A DNA stretch of 64,000 nucleotides from Streptococcus sp. LPB0220 (GCF_008727815.1 NZ_CP044230.1:976001-1040000); one strand, 5' to 3'; numbered from the stretch's first letter, positions 27,387 to 36,958 are shown. The notes: generated by a model from the letters alone, not told the origin. Numbers and translations: made by a program.

Positions 27387-28079
27387 ATGCGTGAAGAACG
27401 TCCTATTATCGCCCTTGACTTCCCAGCTTTCGAGGATGTCAAACACTTTTTAGAGCATTTTCCAGAAGACGAAAAATTATTTGTAAAAATCGGAATGGAA
27501 TTTTTCTATGCAGTTGGTCCTGAAATTGTACATTACCTCAAAGGGCTTGGACACAGTATTTTCCTTGATTTAAAATTGCATGATATCCCAAATACAGTCA
27601 AATCAGCCATGTCCGTACTGGGGACCTTCGGAGTAGATATGGTGACGGTCCACGCAGCCGGTGGTGTAGAGATGATGCGCGAAGCCAAGGCAGCTCTTGG
27701 TGAAGGAGCTAAATTGGTAGCCGTGACCCAGTTGACTTCTACCAGTGAAGAAGACATGCGTGATTGCCAAAACATCCAAACAACGGTCCAAGAATCTGTA
27801 GTCAATTATGCTCGCAAGGCCCAAGAAGCAGGCTTGGATGGCGTTGTCTGCTCAGCTCATGAAGTAGCCTTGATCAAGGATGCCACTTCATCAGACTTTG
27901 TCTGTGTAACACCAGGGATTCGTCCTGCTGGAGCTGAAATCGGCGACCAAAAACGGGTCATGACGCCACAAGAAGCTCATAAAATTGGATCTGACTATAT
28001 TGTCGTTGGACGCCCAATCATCCAAGCAGAAAACCCATGGGACGCTTACCATGAAATTAAGAGACAGTGGAATGCGTAA
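27387..28079 (+). CDS. pyrF: Orotidine 5'-phosphate decarboxylase
   Basis: Decarboxylates OMP to UMP, the last step of de novo UMP synthesis. 230 residues, TIM barrel. The catalytic motif [13 protein letters not shown] (Lys and Asp) lies near residue 58-70, and the C-terminal phosphate loop VTPGIRP and VGRPIIQA are intact. RBS AAAAAGGAG. A 387-base gap with tandem repeats separates it from pyrE, so the two genes are probably not simply co-translated. Confidence 0.97.
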   Translation: MREERPIIALDFPAFEDVKHFLEHFPEDEKLFVKIGMEFFYAVGPEIVHYLKGLGHSIFLDLKLHDIPNTVKSAMSVLGTFGVDMVTVHAAGGVEMMREAKAALGEGAKLVAVTQLTSTSEEDMRDCQNIQTTVQESVVNYARKAQEAGLDGVVCSAHEVALIKDATSSDFVCVTPGIRPAGAEIGDQKRVMTPQEAHKIGSDYIVVGRPIIQAENPWDAYHEIKRQWNA

Positions 28080-28081
28080 GA

Positions 28082-28395
28082 GCTACTAAAAGTGAAACTT
28101 TTGTAGCTCTACGGGAAGCCCTACGGGACCTTCCCTAACGCATTCACTAGATTTAGAGGATCAAAATAATCGTTTTATCCTCTAAATCGTCGGAATACCA
28201 ATCGCTACTAAAAGTGGAACTTTTGTAGCTCTACGGGAAGTCCTATGGGACCTTTCCTAAACTATTCACTAGATTAGAGGAAAGAAAAATATCGTTTCTT
28301 TCAACTAAGTGTCGGAATACGTGTCGCTATTAAAAGTGGAACTTTTGTAGCTCTACGGGAAGTCCTATGGGACCTTCTCTAACTTACTTACTAAC
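28082..28395 (+). repeat. Tandem 122-bp structured repeats between pyrF and pyrE
   Basis: Two full units (28082-28203, 28204-28325) and a truncated third (28326 to about 28395). Each begins with gctactaaaagt..acttttgtagc, then a hairpin gggaag..gtcc..ggac..cttccc, then (units 1 and 2) a third hairpin made from different sequences: gatttagagga/tcctctaaatc in unit 1 and gaaagaaa/tttctttc in unit 2. Base changes between units often keep pairing. The function is unknown; this fills the 387-base gap before pyrE. Confidence 0.85.
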
Positions 28396-28466
28396 CTGTA
28401 CTGTTGTTGTTTAAATCATCTGTTGATTTAATTCGTATATGATTAAAATCGTAAAAAGGAGTTATC

Positions 28467-29099
28467 ATGTCATTAGCTAAAGATATTGCTAGCCATCTTC
28501 TAAAAATTGAAGCCGTTTATTTGAAACCAGAAGAACCTTTTACTTGGGCTTCTGGAATCAAGTCCCCTATTTATACGGATAACCGCGTGACCCTTGCTTA
28601 TCCAGAAACTCGTACCTTGATCGAAAATGGATTTGTAGATAAAATCAAGGAAGCTTTCCCTGAAGTAGAAGTGATTGCAGGAACTGCAACTGCAGGGATT
28701 CCTCACGGTGCGATTATTGCGGACAAGATGAATTTGCCATTTGCCTACATTCGTAGCAAACCAAAAGACCACGGTGCTGGTAATCAAATCGAAGGCCGTG
28801 TACCACAAGGCCAAAAGATGGTCGTAGTGGAAGATTTGATTTCTACTGGTGGTTCTGTTTTGGATGCTGTCGCAGCTGCCAAGCGTGAAGGGGCGGACGT
28901 TCTTGGTGTCGTAGCCATCTTCACCTACCAATTGGAGAAAGCCGATAAGAAATTTGCGGAAGCTGGCGTTCAACTTGAAACCTTGTCTAACTATACTGAA
29001 TTGATTCATTTGGCAGAAGAACAAGGTTACATCACTTCTGAAGGTTTAGAGTTGTTGCACCGTTTCAAGGAAAACCAAGAAACTTGGCAAAATAAATAA
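28467..29099 (+). CDS. pyrE: Orotate phosphoribosyltransferase
   Basis: Transfers phosphoribose from PRPP to orotate, giving OMP for PyrF. 210 residues. The PRPP-binding motif [17 protein letters not shown] lies near residue 120-135, and the [13 protein letters not shown] segment near 72 is characteristic. RBS AAAAAGGAGTTATC. No PyrR loop lies in front of it, in contrast to pyrK and pyrF; read-through from pyrF across the repeat array would be one way to bring it under PyrR. Confidence 0.96.
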   Translation: MSLAKDIASHLLKIEAVYLKPEEPFTWASGIKSPIYTDNRVTLAYPETRTLIENGFVDKIKEAFPEVEVIAGTATAGIPHGAIIADKMNLPFAYIRSKPKDHGAGNQIEGRVPQGQKMVVVEDLISTGGSVLDAVAAAKREGADVLGVVAIFTYQLEKADKKFAEAGVQLETLSNYTELIHLAEEQGYITSEGLELLHRFKENQETWQNK

Positions 29100-29106
29100 T
29101 ACAACT

Positions 29107-29130
29107 GAAGCGTTTCTAACGCTTCTTTTT
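29107..29130 (+). terminator. pyrE terminator
   Basis: An 8-bp stem gaagcgtt/aacgcttc (29107-29114, 29118-29125), 3-base loop, then six T. Confidence 0.85.
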
Positions 29131-29241
29131 TATACTCTTTTCACTAGTTGGTGGTTAACTTGAATCTCAAAGTAAAATCCGGTATGATAGTAGTAATTGT
29201 TCTTATGGATGAAAGAAAAACTATTTTTAAGGGAGAAGAAG

Positions 29242-29841
29242 ATGTCAAAAGAACATTATTTGCAAATGAAGAAACAGGCTCGGGTCTGGTTTACCGTTAA
29301 TATCGTCATCAGTTTGATCGCTATTGTGGGAGGAATTTTAGTGGTCATTAGTAAATCACGTCATATCCCATTTTTATTGATGGCCTTGGGGGCACTGACT
29401 TTGATGAACCAAGTCTTGGTTACCCCTGTTTTCAACGCCAAAAAAGAAGCTGAGGAAGAACATCCAGAATGGAAGAGCTTGTCTACTAAAGATACTAAAC
29501 TTCCTGCGGAGAATCTGCAGAAAGGGGTTTTGGTATCAGCTACGGCTCTTCTGATTGTCATTATTGGTTTCTTCATGTTCTATCGTCCTCTTCCGACAAC
29601 AGACGCAGGAACTGAAGTGATCAAAACCTATCGGGAGATTCAGACTGTTCCGGATAGTTCAACAGACAAAGAATCTAGGACGGTCTCCGATTTAACTCCT
29701 CAGGATGTTCAAACCTTACAAGAATTGAAGGAAGAAATCGAATCCAATGCTCCATCAGATTCAAATTCACTAGATATAAACAAAGCAAAAGATCTTGCAG
29801 AAAAAGCGCAGCAACAGAATTGGTTGAAAAGAGGAGAATAA
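29242..29841 (+). CDS. Two-TM membrane protein of unknown function
   Basis: 199 residues from the ATG at 29242, which follows GGGAGAAGAAG; the frame is open from 29197 but that start lacks a site. Two transmembrane segments at the N terminus (about 16-36 and 42-62) and a third at about 95-115 precede a hydrophilic C-terminal tail rich in Asp/Ser/Gln that could be coiled-coil (QTLQELKEEIESNA and AKDLAEKAQQQN). First of a run of small membrane-protein genes. Family not recognised. Confidence 0.65.
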   Translation: MSKEHYLQMKKQARVWFTVNIVISLIAIVGGILVVISKSRHIPFLLMALGALTLMNQVLVTPVFNAKKEAEEEHPEWKSLSTKDTKLPAENLQKGVLVSATALLIVIIGFFMFYRPLPTTDAGTEVIKTYREIQTVPDSSTDKESRTVSDLTPQDVQTLQELKEEIESNAPSDSNSLDINKAKDLAEKAQQQNWLKRGE

Positions 29842-29897
29842 GATGACTTTTCAAGTGGTTTGAATTCAACTAGTTTATGTGAAAGGGTAAAAAACAA

Positions 29898-30389
29898 ATG
29901 ACAGTAACAACATTCTGGCTTAGTTTGGGAATCTTGACCCTTGTTTTCTTGATCATGCTGCTTATCTTTTACACCTTGTATCGCCGTGAAATAAAAGTGA
30001 AAACAGAATCAACCGCAAAAGTTCTGGGAGAAGTAGTTGCTTTTGATTCCAAAAATCAACTGCTTATTTCTCTGCCTGTGGTGGAGTATCAAGTCGAGGG
30101 TGAAAGATACCAAAAGACCTTTTCCTACGCTTATTTTAGGGAGACTTCTTCCAAATCTAGGCAGGCCAATGTTTTCGATAGAACCTATGTTCTTGGAGCC
30201 GGCAAAAATCTGGATTTGCGGATGATATTCCCAATTGGGTCTCCTATGACAGTTTTTTATAATCCAGTCGATCCACAGCTTGGTTTTGTCGAACGATATG
30301 CCGGCTTAGTCGGTTTCTATAAAATCGGAATGATTCTAACGGTTGGAATTTATCTTGGGTTAGTATGTATTCTAGCTTTGTTAGGTTGA
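29898..30389 (+). CDS. DUF3592 membrane protein
   Basis: 163 residues with a transmembrane helix at each end (about 5-28 and 143-162) around a beta-rich extracytoplasmic domain: VLGEVVAFDSKN, VVEYQVEGERYQKTFSY and the closing VFYNPVDPQLGFVE, which is the pattern of DUF3592. RBS AAAGGG. Function unknown; such proteins often sit with other small membrane proteins, as here. Confidence 0.75.
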   Translation: MTVTTFWLSLGILTLVFLIMLLIFYTLYRREIKVKTESTAKVLGEVVAFDSKNQLLISLPVVEYQVEGERYQKTFSYAYFRETSSKSRQANVFDRTYVLGAGKNLDLRMIFPIGSPMTVFYNPVDPQLGFVERYAGLVGFYKIGMILTVGIYLGLVCILALLG

Positions 30390-30455
30390 ATTGTTCCGAC
30401 CTATCTGAAATAAAAAGCACATTCATATATGTTTGGTTGAATGAGAGGATTTTCA

Positions 30456-30953
30456 ATGATCAAAAGAGGTCAATGTTTTAATATCAGTTTGAATGGGAAA
30501 AGGCCACTCTGGGGGTACTTTTTGTTGGTGACAGATCAAGGGGAAGAATTCATCGTCAAACGCAATAGTAAAATCCCTTTCGACAAGTACCGAAAAGTGT
30601 ACCAGACCAACCATTCGTTTAAAGATCAAATTTTTTCAAAGAAAGCACCAGCAAATATTTATTCTTTGATTGGTGTTCCACTAGGCCTATTATTAGCAAG
30701 GACATTTAGAAAGATCCTTCCCATGGACCTTTTCTTTGGGAAAGCAAATCTTGATTTGAATGTTAGAGAAGGGGCGATAAATGTCTTTTTGTTTCTATTT
30801 GCAGTTATGATCACTTTATGGCTGGTCGCTATTGCTAGATATGTGCAGTTGAAACGGTTTGTTAAGAAAAATGAAGCAGAACTAGTATTTGTTGGTCAGA
30901 TAAAACCAGTAGAGTATCTTCAAAAAACAGCAAATGGAATCGAGGTGTGGTGA
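30456..30953 (+). CDS. Two-TM membrane protein of unknown function
   Basis: 165 residues. An N-terminal soluble domain (MIKRGQCFNISLNGKRPLWGYF) is followed by two transmembrane segments at about 70-90 and 110-132. The ATG at 30456 has AGAGGATTTTCA upstream. Its stop overlaps nothing but the next gene starts immediately after it, so the two are co-transcribed. Family not recognised. Confidence 0.6.
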   Translation: MIKRGQCFNISLNGKRPLWGYFLLVTDQGEEFIVKRNSKIPFDKYRKVYQTNHSFKDQIFSKKAPANIYSLIGVPLGLLLARTFRKILPMDLFFGKANLDLNVREGAINVFLFLFAVMITLWLVAIARYVQLKRFVKKNEAELVFVGQIKPVEYLQKTANGIEVW

Positions 30954-31151
30954 ATGCGAAAAATAAGAAAACGTCAATTGTTTGCCCTGGTTTGTTTAAG
31001 CATGATAGTCCTGTTTTTAGCATATTTTGTTCAAATGCGCTTGTTTTTGGGATTGATTTTATATTTGTTGGTCGTTCTCTTTTATAGAGGCCTTGAATTC
31101 ACAGAGCCTCGGGAAATAGAGTTTGATTTTAAGGAAGATCCTAAAGATTAA
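30954..31151 (+). CDS. Small membrane protein (65 aa)
   Basis: 65 residues: a basic N terminus MRKIRKRQ, two hydrophobic stretches (about 9-25 and 28-44) and an acidic tail EPREIEFDFKEDPKD. Positive inside at the start, acidic at the end. Its ATG directly follows the stop of the previous gene, indicating translational coupling. No family recognised. Confidence 0.6.
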   Translation: MRKIRKRQLFALVCLSMIVLFLAYFVQMRLFLGLILYLLVVLFYRGLEFTEPREIEFDFKEDPKD

Positions 31152-31190
31152 AGATTATTCCCCAACCTTAATGATTTCCTACCACCCCAT

Positions 31191-31212
31191 AACAGCAGAA
31201 ATGCTGTTTTTT
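31191..31212 (+). terminator. Terminator after the small membrane-protein cluster
   Basis: aacagca/tgctgtt stem with a short loop and a run of T. The -10 of the next gene begins only a few bases beyond. Confidence 0.7.
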
Positions 31213-31227
31213 TGATATAATGGACCT

Positions 31228-32730
31228 ATGTTATCGAAAAGTAAACGTATTCTATTTGGGATGCTTCATGTTGTCATGTTGCTAGTGATGGTCCACTGGT
31301 TCTTGATCAGTGTGACCTATCTGAGAGAGATTTCATGGCTAGCCATTTTAGGTGCTGGATTGCTATTTCTGCTAGCCTGGTTGAAACGAGATGGGCTAAA
31401 GAGTGCCTTTGCTTGGTTGACTCGGCACAAAAAAGGCTTCTTACTTGGTGCCCTTGTCTTTCAGTTGATTGTCATGGTCTGTGCGGAGCTTTTTATCCGT
31501 CGGGATGCTGCAGTTGTTTTCAAAGGGGCTTTTGATCTTCTGAAGCAATCTTCCATAACCAACTACCTCAGTCGCAATCCCAATAACATTCCGCTCTTTC
31601 TTTACGAGAAGTTTTTCTATGTCTTATTTGGCTCTAGCGGTCTGTGGGTCATGCAGGCTCTCAATATCCTCTATGTCAATCTGGGAGCAGTCCTCTTGTA
31701 CAAGCTGTCCCAGAAGCATTTCAATCAAAAAACGGCTGATCTAGCCTATCTCTTCTATGTGAGCTTGATCTGTTACTCGCCTTATTTCTATTCCATGTAC
31801 ACGGACATTCCGCCACTTCCTTTGATCGCTCTTCAGTTATGGTGGGTTTTGGATCTCTTAAAGGAAGATCAAGCAGTCTCCTGGAAGAAGATTGTTGGCT
31901 TGGGGATCTTATCTGGCGTGACCATGTTGATCCGTCCAACGACGATTATTGTCATGATTGCCTTTTGGGCTGTACTCTTCTTCAGAGGAAATTGGAAGGC
32001 CTTTGGAAAGATTGCTACGGTGACCGTGATGATGACGGGTTTTGTCTTTGCAGGATTGAATACAGCGGTCAATCATCAAAGAGTTGTGCCGATCTTGAAA
32101 CAAGAAGGGCTGGCTAAAGGACCGCTCTTATTTATCAATCTGGGCTTGACGGATATGGGGCATAACCAAGAAGATATGAAAGAAGGCTTGTTGGCCTATA
32201 TCGATGAGGATAAGCGCTCGGATTACAACAATGGCCTCTTTAAAAAAGAAAATGTGATCAAAGAAATCAAGCGCCGTCTCAAGGAGTACGGACCGTTCGG
32301 TTTGATCGGGCATATCTACTACAAGCAATCCTTGACGGTAGCAGAAGGGACCCTGGGCTGGCTCTACCGAGATGTAGAGTATGAGAAGACGCCTTTTATC
32401 AATCCTCTCTATGCACCCCTGACTAAAAATAATGGTCTGGCAAAATGGGTGCGGACTTATTTCCTCAGCATTGATCGCCCGCAGTACAAGTATTATGAAT
32501 TTGTCAAGCAGGTGATCTGGATCGTCCTATCGGCTGGTTTGGTTGGGGCTTATCTCAAACGTCGAGATACAGATGACTTTAACTTCCTTTCCTTAGCAGT
32601 CTTTGGTGGTTTGCTCTTCTTAACCATCTTTGAAGGTGGGAAGACCCGCTACCTCATCCAATTCTTACCGCAAATTTTACTAGTCGCTTCGATCGGTCTA
32701 GCAGGATTTACCAAGAAAGAAAATATCTAA
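31228..32730 (+). CDS. GT-C-like polytopic membrane protein (glycosyltransferase-like)
   Basis: A 500-residue protein with about ten transmembrane segments. The first large loops and YFYSMYTDIPPLPLIALQLWW, with an acidic residue facing outward, fit the GT-C fold of lipid-linked sugar transferases; the full-length pattern resembles the family modelled as TIGR03766. No sugar substrate can be named. No Shine-Dalgarno precedes the ATG; TATAAT lies six bases before it (31216-31221), so the mRNA may be leaderless. A terminator follows. Confidence 0.6.
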   Translation: MLSKSKRILFGMLHVVMLLVMVHWFLISVTYLREISWLAILGAGLLFLLAWLKRDGLKSAFAWLTRHKKGFLLGALVFQLIVMVCAELFIRRDAAVVFKGAFDLLKQSSITNYLSRNPNNIPLFLYEKFFYVLFGSSGLWVMQALNILYVNLGAVLLYKLSQKHFNQKTADLAYLFYVSLICYSPYFYSMYTDIPPLPLIALQLWWVLDLLKEDQAVSWKKIVGLGILSGVTMLIRPTTIIVMIAFWAVLFFRGNWKAFGKIATVTVMMTGFVFAGLNTAVNHQRVVPILKQEGLAKGPLLFINLGLTDMGHNQEDMKEGLLAYIDEDKRSDYNNGLFKKENVIKEIKRRLKEYGPFGLIGHIYYKQSLTVAEGTLGWLYRDVEYEKTPFINPLYAPLTKNNGLAKWVRTYFLSIDRPQYKYYEFVKQVIWIVLSAGLVGAYLKRRDTDDFNFLSLAVFGGLLFLTIFEGGKTRYLIQFLPQILLVASIGLAGFTKKENI

Positions 32731-32758
32731 AAGCTCCTGCTTGTTTGACAAGCAGAAA

Positions 32759-32792
32759 AAGAGGTTGGACAAAAATGTCCAGCCTCTTTTTT
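32759..32792 (+). terminator. Terminator before ung
   Basis: agaggttggac/gtccagcctct stem with loop aaaaat and TTTTTT. Its stem is related to those at 648-675 and at the 5' end of the 177-bp repeats. Confidence 0.9.
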
Positions 32793-32860
32793 ATCCAGTG
32801 GATCTGCGCCAAATGTGGTATAATGAAAGGTAAGAATTTATTGGATAGCGGAGAGTTTCC

Positions 32861-33514
32861 ATGCAGCATTCACCCTGGCATGAAGCCATCAAATCCCATC
32901 TTCCAGAAGGGTATTTTCACCAGATCAATGACTTTATGAATGAAGTCTATAGCAAAGGAGTGGTTTATCCACCGCGTGACAAGGTCTTTAAGGCCTTGCA
33001 GACGACAGACATGGATCAGGTCAAGGTCTTGATCTTAGGCCAAGATCCCTACCATGGACCGGATCAAGCGCAGGGCTTAAGTTTTTCTGTTCCAGATCAT
33101 GTACCAGCGCCACCTTCTTTGCAAAATATTCTCAAAGAATTGCGCTCAGATATCGGAGAGAAGCGTTCCCATGATCTGACTTCTTGGGCAGAGCAAGGAG
33201 TGCTCTTGCTCAATGCCTGTTTGACGGTGCCTGCTGGTCAGGCCAATGGTCATGCAGGACAAATTTGGGAGCCTTTCACAGATGCTGTGATCAAGGTGGT
33301 TAATGAGTTGGAGTAGCCTGTTGTCTTTATCCTCTGGGGATCTTATGCCCGTAAGAAAAAGCCTCTGATTACCCACGATCGACATTTGGTCCTTGAATCA
33401 GCTCACCCAAGTCCCTTATCGGCCTACCGAGGATTCTTTGGTTCCCAACCCTTTTCAAAAACCAATCAATTTTTGAAAGAGGCGGGACGCGAGCCGATTG
33501 ATTGGTTAAGATAG
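32861..33514 (+). pseudogene. ung: Uracil-DNA glycosylase, interrupted by an in-frame TAG
   Basis: Family 1 uracil-DNA glycosylase removes uracil from DNA in base excision repair. The frame from 32861 encodes a normal N-terminal two thirds with [19 protein letters not shown] (catalytic Asp and water-activating region). Codon 152 is TAG (33314-33316) where the family has Glu in the sequence ELE-E-PVVF. The same frame then continues perfectly to 33514: [17 protein letters not shown], then [13 protein letters not shown], the essential DNA-intercalation loop. Total 217 codons, the usual length, so one base change explains it. A 151-residue fragment lacks the HPSPLS loop and should be inactive. 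mutX follows eight bases later. Confidence 0.92.
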
Positions 33515-33522
33515 GAGAAAAA

Positions 33523-33987
33523 ATGCCACAATTAGCAACGATTTGTTACATTGACAATGGGAAAGAATTTCTCATGTTGCATCGCAATAAAAAGCCCAAT
33601 GATGTCCATGAAGGTAAATGGATCGGAGTTGGAGGAAAATTAGAACGCGGGGAAACCCCACAGGAGTGTGCGGCGCGTGAGATTTTTGAGGAGACGGGCC
33701 TTAGAGCCAAGCCAGTTTTGAAAGGGATTATTACCTTTCCGGAGTTTACTCCAGATTTGGACTGGTACACCTATGTCTTCAAGGTAACGGATTTTGAGGG
33801 AGAACTGATCGAGTGTAACGAAGGGACCTTGGAGTGGGTACCTTATGATCAAGTCCTCTCAAAACCAACCTGGGAAGGGGACCACACCTTTGTCGAGTGG
33901 TTGTTGGAGGATAAACCCTTCTTTTCAGCAATGTTTCGCTATGACGGCGACCGCTTGTTAGAGTCGCATGTTGATTTTTATGAATAA
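33523..33987 (+). CDS. mutX: 8-oxo-dGTP diphosphatase, NUDIX family
   Basis: Hydrolyses oxidised dGTP to prevent AT-to-CG transversions. 154 residues; the Nudix box [20 protein letters not shown] followed by TG is complete. The sequence is almost collinear with pneumococcal MutX. The ATG at 33523 follows AGGAGAAAAA; the open frame upstream of it is the ung tail region. Co-transcribed with ung and pyrC, so expression should survive the ung stop codon unless polarity intervenes. Confidence 0.95.
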   Translation: MPQLATICYIDNGKEFLMLHRNKKPNDVHEGKWIGVGGKLERGETPQECAAREIFEETGLRAKPVLKGIITFPEFTPDLDWYTYVFKVTDFEGELIECNEGTLEWVPYDQVLSKPTWEGDHTFVEWLLEDKPFFSAMFRYDGDRLLESHVDFYE

Positions 33988-33998
33988 AGGAGAATGCA

Positions 33999-35267
33999 AT
34001 GGTTGTCATTAAAAATGGTCGCGTAATGGATCCCAAGACCGGCTTGGATCAAGTCTGTGACCTTCGTATCGAAGGAAAGAAAATTGTAGAGATCGCTGAA
34101 AACCTCCCAACGGATGGACAAGAAGTCCTTGATGCTACTGGTCTGGTGGTTGCTCCTGGTTTGATCGATGTACACGTGCATTTCCGCGAACCCGGTCAAA
34201 CTCATAAAGAAGACATCCATACGGGTGCCTTAGCTGCAGCTGCTGGTGGTTTTACTCGAGTGGTCATGATGGCCAATACCAATCCGACCATTTCAGATAT
34301 TGCAACTTTAGAGGAAGTCTTAGCTTCTGCAGCCAAGGAAAATCTTCACATTCATACGGTTGCGACGGTGACTAAGAACTTTGACGGTCAACACCTGACA
34401 GATTTTGAAGGACTGCTTAAGGCAGGTGCAGTGGGATTTTCAGATGATGGGATTCCCCTTCAAAGCACTAAGGTTGTCCGTGAAGCTTTGGAAGAAGCTA
34501 AGCGTCTAGGAACCTTTATCAGTCTGCATGAAGAAGACCCTGAGTTGAATGGCATTCTTGGTTTGAATGAGAACATTGCCAAGGAACACTTCCATGTCTG
34601 TGGTGCGACGGGTGTAGCCGAATATTCAATGACTGCGCGTGATGCTATGATTGCCCATGCGACAGGTGCTCACCTCCATATCCAACACCTTTCCAAGGAA
34701 GAAAGTGTCAAGGTGGTGGAATTTGCCCAAGGATTAGGAGCTCATGTGACGGCAGAAGTGGCACCTCAACACTTTTCGAAAACAGAAAGTCTGCTCTTGA
34801 CTAAAGGAAGCAATGCTAAGATGAATCCACCTCTTCGCTTGGAATCTGACCGTCTAGCAGTGATTGAAGGCTTGAAGTCAGGCGTTATCTCCGTGATTGC
34901 GACTGACCACGCGCCTCACCATGCTGATGAGAAGAATGTTCCTGATATTACCAAAGCACCATCTGGAATGACTGGGCTTGAAACTTCGCTTTCTCTTGGT
35001 TTGACCTACTTGGTGCATGCTGGCCATTTAAGCCTGATGCATTTGCTTGAAAAGATGTCCTATAATCCAGCACGTCTCTATGATTTTGATGCTGGCTATA
35101 TCGCAGTGGATGGACCGGCAGATTTGACCATCTTTGATCCAGAAGCAGATCGTCTGGTATCGGATCATTTCGCTTCAAAAGCGGGCAATTCACCATTTGT
35201 GGGTGAATCATTAAAAGGAAAAGTTGCTTATACGATCTGTGATGGACAAGTGATTTTTCAAGGATAG
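33999..35267 (+). CDS. pyrC: Dihydroorotase
   Basis: Cyclises carbamoyl-aspartate to dihydroorotate in pyrimidine synthesis. A 422-residue class I amidohydrolase: zinc ligands in [11 protein letters not shown] near residue 55-65, later His residues in HEEDPELN and HIQHLSKEE, and the catalytic Asp in [24 protein letters not shown]. It lies in the ung-mutX unit, apart from the other pyr genes, and no PyrR loop precedes it. Confidence 0.96.
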   Translation: MVVIKNGRVMDPKTGLDQVCDLRIEGKKIVEIAENLPTDGQEVLDATGLVVAPGLIDVHVHFREPGQTHKEDIHTGALAAAAGGFTRVVMMANTNPTISDIATLEEVLASAAKENLHIHTVATVTKNFDGQHLTDFEGLLKAGAVGFSDDGIPLQSTKVVREALEEAKRLGTFISLHEEDPELNGILGLNENIAKEHFHVCGATGVAEYSMTARDAMIAHATGAHLHIQHLSKEESVKVVEFAQGLGAHVTAEVAPQHFSKTESLLLTKGSNAKMNPPLRLESDRLAVIEGLKSGVISVIATDHAPHHADEKNVPDITKAPSGMTGLETSLSLGLTYLVHAGHLSLMHLLEKMSYNPARLYDFDAGYIAVDGPADLTIFDPEADRLVSDHFASKAGNSPFVGESLKGKVAYTICDGQVIFQG

Positions 35268-35281
35268 GCGATCGTATTCAT

Positions 35282-36124
35282 ATGAATCTTAAAAAAATGA
35301 TGCAAGGCTTGGTTTTCTTTATAACCAGCCTTCTTGTCTTTGTCTTTCTATTTCGAGCTTTGCTACCAACTGCGTCTCCTCGTATGACCAAGCCCAAAAC
35401 GGCTGAGAAAGAAATCACCTATACATATGTAGCTCTAGGAGATTCACTGACCAAAGGTGTTGGAGATAGTACCAATCAAGGGGGCTTTGTGCCCATCCTT
35501 GCTCAAAGTCTGTCCAATGAAAATGACGGCCAGTACCAGCCTGTCAACTATGGTGTAGCTGGAAATACAAGTGCTCAGATTTTAGATCGACTCAAGAAGC
35601 AAACAGACCTTCAGAAGGATCTCAAGAAGGCGCATGTCATGACCTTAACGGTTGGAGGAAATGATCTGCGCAAAGTCGTTGTCGATCATCTGAGTGATTT
35701 TTCTCTATCAGATATCCGAAAACCGCTCAAGAATTATACAGCTAACCTCAAAGAAATTATCACAAAAGCAAGAAAGGACAATCCCCATCTTCCTATTTAT
35801 GTAGTGGGGATCTACAATCCTCTTTACCTGAATTTCCCTGAATTAACCAGTATTCAGACGGCTGTAGATCGTTGGAATGAGACGACGGAAGAAACCATCG
35901 CGCAATTTGATCAGGTCTATTTCGTTCCGATCAATGATCTGCTCTATAAAGGAATTGATGGCAAAATGGGCGTATCAGAAATCAGTGACGGGAAGACAAC
36001 TGTTATCAATGATGCCCTGTATGAAGAGGATAGCTTTCACCCCAACAATACGGGCTATGAAAAGATGAAACAAGCAATATTGGAGAAAATCAATGCCACG
36101 AAAAAAACTTGGAGTCAAAAATAA
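35282..36124 (+). CDS. SGNH/GDSL hydrolase, membrane-anchored or secreted
   Basis: A 280-residue lipase/esterase-type protein. An N-terminal hydrophobic helix (about 8-28) exports or anchors it; the catalytic domain has block I YVALGDSLTKG (nucleophile Ser), block II GVAGNTS, block III TVGGNDLR and block V DSFHPNNTG (Asp-His pair). All catalytic residues are present. It may act on phospholipids or cell-wall acyl groups. Overlaps the next gene by 32 bases, so the two are coupled. Confidence 0.88.
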   Translation: MNLKKMMQGLVFFITSLLVFVFLFRALLPTASPRMTKPKTAEKEITYTYVALGDSLTKGVGDSTNQGGFVPILAQSLSNENDGQYQPVNYGVAGNTSAQILDRLKKQTDLQKDLKKAHVMTLTVGGNDLRKVVVDHLSDFSLSDIRKPLKNYTANLKEIITKARKDNPHLPIYVVGIYNPLYLNFPELTSIQTAVDRWNETTEETIAQFDQVYFVPINDLLYKGIDGKMGVSEISDGKTTVINDALYEEDSFHPNNTGYEKMKQAILEKINATKKTWSQK

Positions 36125-36725
36125 TCCCATCAAAGAGAAGGTCCCCTTCCTTCAAAAAATCAATATTTGGAAATGGTTATTTTTAGGTTTGGTCAGCCTT
36201 CTCTTAGCCTTCGCTATAGTTGTGCAAGGACGCTTAGCGACGCCAAGAGAAGATGTTAGCCAGCTTCATCAAGCAGTTGGCATCAAAGATGTCAAAGTTG
36301 GAACCATGACAACGACTCGGGATCAACTCAATGATACTATCAAATCGCTACTGAAAAAATATAAGCTGTCCGACTACAAGGTCTATGCGGACAATCAGCA
36401 AATCCTATTAGAAGGGCAGTTGAGTCTCTTGGGGAAGGATTATCCCTTATACATTTACTTCCAACCATCCAAATTGGAAAATGGGAACATCCTCTTGACG
36501 GTGAAGGATTTTTCAGTTGGAACCTTTCAAATTCCACAAAGGATGGTCTTGCAGCTCTTGAGTAAAAATAAAAATATCCCAAAATTTGTTCAGATCTCAC
36601 CCAAGCAGTCTACCATCACCATTGTATTGCCAGAAATTGACAATGACTTTGGAATCTATGTCAAGGCCAATACCATTGACCTCTATAATGACAAGATCGT
36701 TTTCGATTTGTATCAGAAGAAGTAG
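36093..36725 (+). CDS. YpmS-like DUF2140 membrane-anchored protein
   Basis: 210 residues: a basic N terminus, one transmembrane helix at about 25-45, and an extracytoplasmic beta-rich domain (KYKLSDYKVYADNQQILLEGQLSLLGKDYPLYIYF) with a closing NDFGIYVKANTIDLYNDKIVFDLYQKK. This is the layout of Bacillus YpmS (DUF2140), which in Firmicutes is often next to an SGNH hydrolase gene, as here. Function not known. Confidence 0.82.
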   Translation: MPRKKLGVKNNPIKEKVPFLQKINIWKWLFLGLVSLLLAFAIVVQGRLATPREDVSQLHQAVGIKDVKVGTMTTTRDQLNDTIKSLLKKYKLSDYKVYADNQQILLEGQLSLLGKDYPLYIYFQPSKLENGNILLTVKDFSVGTFQIPQRMVLQLLSKNKNIPKFVQISPKQSTITIVLPEIDNDFGIYVKANTIDLYNDKIVFDLYQKK

Positions 36726-36903
36726 GGTGAAAGAGGCTATTCAAATTGAATTCAAAGTCATCTTAAAAACTTTCCTTAGGTTCAATAATTCCGAGTGCTA
36801 GAAACAATAGTGTTTCTAGCACTTTTCTCATGACGGAAAGTTTCTAAGATGACTTTATCTTCAATCTAACTAGAAATGAAAGCTCTATTTTGTTTCTATT
36901 CAA

Positions 36904-36958
36904 AAAATTCTGAATATTGTAGAAAATTCTTGACATTGCTTTTTCCCTATGCTAAAAT
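36904..36958 (+). promoter_or_regulatory. leu operon promoter with CodY-like box
   Basis: Promoter TTGACA (36930-36935), 17 bases, TAAAAT (36953-36958). AAAATTCTGAATATT (36904-36918) matches 12 of 15 positions of the CodY consensus and ends 11 bases before the -35, exactly the spacing seen for the perfect box at ilvE. Confidence 0.7.

Noticed and set aside
28082..28395. CRISPR array
   Set aside because: The units are 122 bp, differ internally in the same places, and there are no short identical repeats with unique spacers or cas genes.
33316..33522. ung as a genuinely short functional gene plus intergenic DNA
   Set aside because: The frame continues in register with perfect UNG sequence after the TAG, so this is one interrupted gene.
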